A stretch of 43,653 bases of DNA from Candidatus Omnitrophota bacterium (GTDB lineage Bacteria > Omnitrophota > Gorgyraeia > Tantalellales > Tantalellaceae): NCBI GenBank assembly GCA_023142805.1, contig JAGLIU010000017.1, positions 1 to 43,653 of the forward strand. The letters run 5' to 3'. This document shows positions 40,821-43,653 of the stretch, in pieces; position 1 is the first letter of the stretch, and every line of letters begins with the position of its first letter. A program made the position numbers and the translations under genes. The notes below the pieces were generated by a model. It searched no databases and was not told the origin of the DNA. It was given only the letters and a program-made list of their open reading frames with translations.

Positions 40821-41198
40821 ATGGAAAAAAGGCTGTGTACCGCGTGTTTAGGGCTTAAGGGGTTAGATGAGTACTACAAAAAGAGCAATGGGAAACCGTA
40901 TGGGCACTGCAAAAAGTGCTATTCCTTCATCAGATCGGTGGAGTTTCTTGATTTTGAGCAGGGAATTTCCAAGTGTTTTAGGGAAAAAACTCAGTGTTTT
41001 GAAGAAAAAACTGTGTGTTGTGGAGGTAAAAACACTAGTTATTGCCGAAAAACTGTGTGTTGTGGAGGTAAAAACACTAGTTATTGTGCTAAAAAGAAGC
41101 GTTTTGTGGCCGAAAGGGTGTTGAGAAAGAGCCGAAAAAGGCGAAAAACGTATGTAAAACACGTAGTTTTAGGGAAAAAAAGTATGTTTTTACCTTAA
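40821..41198 (+). CDS. Zinc-finger protein with repeat-derived C-terminus (125 aa)
   Basis: Residues 1-36 (CTACLGLKGLDEYYKKSN... then HCKKC) match the CxxC...CxxC finger seen before HNH nuclease domains and in small phage proteins. After residue 50 the sequence is built from DNA repeats: two exact 14-residue units (KTVCCGGKNTSYC) from a 42-bp tandem repeat, and then a basic tail. No HNH residues follow. SD AAGGAG at 40806-40811. The N-terminal domain is probably real; the tail may be the by-product of a repeat array that continues past the stop. Confidence 0.5.
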   Translation: MEKRLCTACLGLKGLDEYYKKSNGKPYGHCKKCYSFIRSVEFLDFEQGISKCFREKTQCFEEKTVCCGGKNTSYCRKTVCCGGKNTSYCAKKKRFVAERVLRKSRKRRKTYVKHVVLGKKSMFLP

Positions 41199-41275
41199 AA
41201 CACATGAAAAAACCAAGTGTTTTGTAAATAAAAGTATGTTTTTTCTTCAAAACACTTGGAAAAACTCAGTGTTTT
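40972..41275. repeat. Array of AGTGTTTT / AAAACACT motifs
   Basis: The 8-mer AGTGTTTT or its complement AAAACACT occurs at 40972, 40993, 41029, 41071, 41216, 41249 and 41268, with shorter AAAACAC copies near 41156 and 41197. Such density in 300 bases, on both strands and across a stop codon, indicates a non-coding function such as an iteron or regulator array. Confidence 0.6.
41006..41086 (+). repeat. 42-bp tandem repeat, two copies
   Basis: Bases 41006-41044 recur without mismatch at 41048-41086 (period 42). Each unit contains an AAAACACT motif. Within the ORF it gives two identical cysteine-rich peptides. Confidence 0.8.
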
Positions 41276-41277
41276 GG
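41178..41277. repeat. 52-bp degenerate tandem repeat with 12-bp inverted repeat
   Basis: Units starting AAAAGTATGTTTTT at 41178 and 41230 share most positions. CCAAGTGTTTTG (41213-41224) and CAAAACACTTGG (41248-41259) are perfect inverted copies around 23 bases. Parts of this could fold as a hairpin after the ORF stop at 41198, so a terminator role is possible too. Bases 41278-41364 hold no gene. Confidence 0.65.
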
Positions 41278-41364
41278 GTAGGAAATGATATAAAAACTAT
41301 GTGTTGTAGACCACAACTATGAAAAAATGGTAGTCGTCCCCTGAAAAAATAAATAAAATAAAAC

Positions 41365-41393
41365 TTGCATTACTGGGAAAAATTAGGTATACT
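41365..41393 (+). promoter_or_regulatory. Rightward early promoter
   Basis: TTGCAT (41365-41370) and TATACT (41388-41393) are 17 bases apart, with an A-rich upstream stretch. The surrounding sequence matches the promoter at 8765-8793 (AAAACTTG at the -35, AGGTAT into the -10). It probably drives the small genes from 41457 and, if the molecule is circular, on through the replication genes to about 8700. Confidence 0.75.
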
Positions 41394-41431
41394 ATTAACA
41401 TATTAACATATTAACATCGGAAATGTTAACA
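41393..41431. promoter_or_regulatory. Operator-like repeats at the early promoter start site
   Basis: Three perfect direct repeats TATTAACA lie at 41393-41400, 41401-41408 and 41409-41416. The palindrome TGTTAACA follows at 41424-41431; TTAACAT/ATGTTAA also form an inverted pair around 5 bases. They start at the last base of the -10 box and cover the likely start site, an ideal place for repressor or activator binding. Confidence 0.7.
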
Positions 41432-41456
41432 CCAACAGAAGGGATTTCAGGGCATA

Positions 41457-41666
41457 ATGAGTAAAATAGAGAATGGGGTATTCAAAATTGAGGCCGAAAA
41501 ACCGCAGCAATGTGATAGTTGTGGAAAAATTGCGGAATTGAGGCCGTATGGACCTGGTGGTAGTTGTATTTGTTTTGTCTGCGGCATGAAAGATGAGCCG
41601 GGGGCGCTTTCGAGGTTTGTTGCGTTGTTGGATGACGTAGAAGGGGTAGATTATGGAAATGAATGA
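41457..41666 (+). CDS. Small zinc-ribbon protein (69 aa)
   Basis: First gene after the early promoter; SD AGGG at 41449-41452. CDSC at residues about 19-22 and CICFVC at 37-42 give a four-cysteine zinc ribbon. The C-terminal part is acidic (LLDDVEGVDYGNE). Early position and size suggest a host- or phage-directed regulator, but no family is recognised. Confidence 0.6.
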   Translation: MSKIENGVFKIEAEKPQQCDSCGKIAELRPYGPGGSCICFVCGMKDEPGALSRFVALLDDVEGVDYGNE

Positions 41667-41748
41667 AAATATTACCACTGTTGTATTTTGTGGCCATATT
41701 ACTGTATTTAGCGTGGCTAACCAAGTAGGGGGTATATATAATGTATAG
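41653..41748 (+). CDS. Possible 31-aa ORF
   Basis: Frame ATG 41653 to TAG 41746-41748 overlaps the preceding gene by 14 bases and the next by 8. The product (ITTVVFCGHITVFSV in the middle) is mildly hydrophobic. No clear SD. Kept because overlaps are the rule in this operon. Confidence 0.3.
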   Translation: MEMNENITTVVFCGHITVFSVANQVGGIYNV

Positions 41749-41908
41749 TAAAATACCTATAGATATGGTTCGGCCCTTGCCTAGAAAAATAAATAAAATA
41801 ACAATTATTGTTAAGAAAATTGCTGTTGAACAATATTGGGGAGGGGCCTTGAAAGCATTGTTTTTAGTGATAGCGATGATTATGATTATGATTATATTGG
41901 AGGCATAA
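41741..41908 (+). CDS. Small C-terminally anchored membrane protein (55 aa)
   Basis: ATG 41741 with AGGGGG at 41727-41732. Basic N-terminal half (RPLPRKINKITIIVKK), then a very hydrophobic C-terminal helix (ALFLVIAMIMIMIILEA). This is the layout of a tail-anchored inner-membrane peptide. Function unknown; small early membrane proteins of phages often modify host envelope or act as anti-holins. Confidence 0.5.
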   Translation: MYSKIPIDMVRPLPRKINKITIIVKKIAVEQYWGGALKALFLVIAMIMIMIILEA

Positions 41909-41912
41909 TATA

Positions 41913-42068
41913 ATGAATAAATGGAAAAATGTCAACTACGGCAACGGGGAATTTGTTTTTTTTATGAATGAAATCGAGTGCAATCTATTTTCGTTGTGGT
42001 GGGGTGGAATAGACACAATAACAATTAAAGAGGCATTGCCAGAAGACGGAGGAAATGATGGTGTATAA
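41913..42068 (+). CDS. Small hypothetical protein (51 aa)
   Basis: ATG 41913 to TAA 42066-42068. Aromatic-rich (NGEFVFFMNEIECNLFSLWW) with a Gly/Asp tail. It overlaps the start of the lipoprotein gene, and its last codons contain that gene's SD (GGAGG 42048-42052). Function unknown. Confidence 0.45.
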   Translation: MNKWKNVNYGNGEFVFFMNEIECNLFSLWWGGIDTITIKEALPEDGGNDGV

Positions 42069-42450
42069 AATAGTCATGTTGTTTTGTTTGTTTTGTTTTG
42101 GGGGGTGTGATATTATTTTTCCGGTGCAAGAAAAAACAGTGATAAAAATTGAGTTCGGCGATATGATCATTGGCAAATGGGAGTCTGTTACCGGCGAATA
42201 TGAGCATACCATGGAATTTTACGAAAACAATTTTCTGACTTATAGTGGGATAAAAAATGGGAAATACAAAATCTATCACCCTTATAATATTGGTGATTAC
42301 ACTGCCTATGTGATGGAGACTCAATTTTACAACAATACCACAGGTAAAGCAATTCGTGATACCCACTCGGTTTGGATAGCAATTGACACACTGGTGATTT
42401 TTCCACACGTAACAAAAAAGCCAATCAAATATTTAAGAATGGAGGAATAA
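42058..42450 (+). CDS. Phage-encoded lipoprotein (130 aa)
   Basis: The N-terminus MVYKIVMLFCLFCFGGCD has a lysine, a hydrophobic stretch and a lipobox-like FGGC before Asp, so signal peptidase II processing is likely; Asp at +2 would favour inner-membrane retention in enterobacteria. The mature part is beta-rich (GKWESVTGEYEHTMEFYENNF... KNGKYKIYHPYN), like small lipocalin-type domains. Early phage lipoproteins often block superinfection. ATG 42058 is preferred over 42055 by SD spacing. Confidence 0.65.
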   Translation: MVYKIVMLFCLFCFGGCDIIFPVQEKTVIKIEFGDMIIGKWESVTGEYEHTMEFYENNFLTYSGIKNGKYKIYHPYNIGDYTAYVMETQFYNNTTGKAIRDTHSVWIAIDTLVIFPHVTKKPIKYLRMEE

Positions 42451-42666
42451 ATGAAAAAAAATCCGATATATGAACTATCGTTACGAACCAGGCTTGAAAG
42501 CAAGCCACCGGTTTTAGTGATGAAACAATCTCTTGACACTATCGAACTATACAAGGGGTTACTGGCAGAACATTTTTATGTGTTGGCTCGTTTGCAAGAA
42601 ATGAATAATGATCACAAAGAAGCGAAAGCAAGTTTTGCTCGGGCTGTTGGGATTAAGAGGTTTTAA
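42451..42666 (+). CDS. Small hypothetical protein (71 aa)
   Basis: ATG 42451 directly abuts the lipoprotein stop; SD GGAGG at 42441-42445. All-helical (TIELYKGLLAEHFYVLARLQEM), with basic ends. The spacing AEHFYVLARLQEMNNDHKEAKASFARA resembles one TPR hairpin. Function unknown. Confidence 0.5.
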   Translation: MKKNPIYELSLRTRLESKPPVLVMKQSLDTIELYKGLLAEHFYVLARLQEMNNDHKEAKASFARAVGIKRF

Positions 42667-42920
42667 TGGCTATGGAAATAGGTATAGGAATGTTGGGTGG
42701 GCAGGTTTTAAAAATGGCTAATGACATGTATAAAGCCAAGTGTTTTACATTTAAGAATTGTGTGGCAACATTCGAAAAACTACCCGAAATTACAGTTGTG
42801 AATGCGGAGGATTACCCAGGTAGTTTTGTGGTTAGGCTACACCACAATTTTTGGGGAGAGACATATATATTACGCTATAGCAAAACACTCATTGAACTAT
42901 ATGTTGAGAGGACCGCTTGA
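42666..42920 (+). CDS. Small hypothetical protein (84 aa)
   Basis: ATG 42666 overlaps the preceding TAA. Starts with a Met/Gly-rich helix, then strands (SFVVRLHHNFWGETYILRYS). No family is recognised. About 135 bases without a confident gene follow (42921-43055). Confidence 0.5.
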   Translation: MAMEIGIGMLGGQVLKMANDMYKAKCFTFKNCVATFEKLPEITVVNAEDYPGSFVVRLHHNFWGETYILRYSKTLIELYVERTA

Positions 42921-43055
42921 ATTACAAAGGGGCAATAGTTAGAATGTTTAGCCAAGGAGACAAAAATAAAAACAATTAGGCAATACAGGCCAAGCTTTAT
43001 TGACATTTAGGAAGAGCTGCTTGTGGTCGAGTTTGGCACAACAGAGGAGCTATAG

Positions 43056-43653
43056 ATGCCATATCTAACATCAATCTGCCAACATGGACAAAGGGGAATA
43101 ATTAGAGAAAGGACTATACAAATGGAAAGCAACGACACGATTTCAATAAGGGCGCTGAATGCTGAGATAGGCGTTCTTGTACAAGAAAACGAAAAACTCC
43201 AATACAAAATATCAGAATTCAAGGCCCACAGCACAAAAATGTCCGAGGCAATAGAAACACAGGGTGACGAGGCTTCTATTAAAATGTGGCAAGAGGTGAA
43301 TGTTAAGTTGAAAAAAGAGCTTGACAATACAAACAAACGACTTCGGGCAATGATTTCCGCCTTAGAAACGGCAAATCGCGCATACTATCAGGAGGTCAAG
43401 GAATTAAAAACTGCTCTTTACAGAAAGAAAACCGCTGCGGACATTAAAGAGCTGAACAAGGGAATGTCAGCCAGTCACAACACGGCAAAAGATAAAATAA
43501 AAAGCCAGGCAATAGAAATTAATGCCTTGAAAGATGTGGTGCAAATATTGGAAGAAGAAAACAAAGATTTTAAAAACCTCACAGAGGGGCGTAGCGCCAA
43601 ACTCTTGCATATGTCTAGGGCAGAGATTAACACACACAACACGGCAAAGGCAA
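43056..43653 (+). CDS. Coiled-coil protein running off the right edge
   Basis: Open from ATG 43056, behind GAGGAG at 43044-43049, to the last base; an in-frame ATG at 43122 is an alternative start with a weaker SD. Long Glu/Lys/Gln-rich helices with heptads (GVLVQEN... LQYKISEFK, and LKKELDNTNKRLRAMISALE) indicate a coiled coil. The final partial codon continues in phase into bases 1-68; the joined ORF has 221 codons plus stop. Function unknown; it would be part of the early operon. Confidence 0.7.
   Translation, partial: MPYLTSICQHGQRGIIRERTIQMESNDTISIRALNAEIGVLVQENEKLQYKISEFKAHSTKMSEAIETQGDEASIKMWQEVNVKLKKELDNTNKRLRAMISALETANRAYYQEVKELKTALYRKKTAADIKELNKGMSASHNTAKDKIKSQAIEINALKDVVQILEEENKDFKNLTEGRSAKLLHMSRAEINTHNTAKA

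Noticed and set aside
40870..41290. CRISPR array
   Set aside because: Repeats are not of constant spacing with unique spacers, and the units are palindromic 8-mers or tandem copies; no cas genes apart from a Cas4-like nuclease that belongs to a recombination cassette.
1..43653. tRNA or rRNA genes
   Set aside because: No cloverleaf or conserved TPsiC-type block was noticed by eye; a tRNA scan would be needed to exclude a degenerate one.

Overview
The window looks like the whole genome, or nearly the whole genome, of a tailed bacteriophage with a contractile tail (myovirus morphology) and AT-rich DNA. It has two blocks of genes that converge on one terminator. The structural genes follow the order of the Mu head/tail module: small and large terminase, DUF935 portal, gpG-type morphogenesis protein, ClpP-like prohead protease, decoration protein, capsid, gp36, gp37, DUF2635, sheath, tube, frameshifted tail chaperone, tape measure, gpN, gpP, gp45, gp46, gp47, gp48 and fibres. 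No transposase, Mu B-type ATPase, integrase, repressor or DNA polymerase is visible, so it has a Mu-type virion without Mu-type replication. The host cannot be named from sequence alone. The SD sequences and sigma70-like promoters fit a bacterial, probably Gram-negative, host; the lipoprotein is compatible with that.

The last open frame at the right edge (43056 to 43653) continues in the correct phase into the open frame at the left edge (1 to 68). Joined, they make one ORF of 221 codons plus stop. The simplest reading is a circular or circularly permuted 43,653-bp genome cut inside a gene.

Read as a circle, the layout is as follows. (1) 40299-40820 is a divergent control region with a good leftward promoter, (TAA)n and (TA)n tracts, an imperfect palindrome and a repeated CTCTACTATT motif. 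(2) The rightward block 40821-43653 plus 1-15641 carries early genes. First comes a repeat-rich stretch, then a promoter with iterons and many small ORFs including a lipoprotein. DNA metabolism follows: TOPRIM primase-helicase, a PD-(D/E)XK-like protein, a ThyX-like protein, SF2 helicase, ASCH and VRR-NUC proteins. After a second strong promoter come small unknown genes, then a recombination cassette: Cas4-like nuclease, phiC31 gp3-like protein, a small helper and a Rad50-like ATPase. An excisionase-type HTH gene ends the block. (3) A bidirectional terminator lies at 15625-15656. (4) The leftward block 40298-15657 carries packaging, lysis (placed between portal and gpG), head, tail, baseplate and fibre genes.

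The most interesting items are: a -1 frameshift in the tail chaperone; a second, unexplained frameshift at an A8 run (9472-9767); a seven-repeat, propeller-like tail fibre whose near-identical repeats differ mainly at a few codons; the recombination cassette with clamp- or SSB-like C-terminal tails; a P-loop in the large terminase without GK[ST]; a cluster of three tiny cysteine-rich proteins; and the repeat-dense control regions at 40400-41430.
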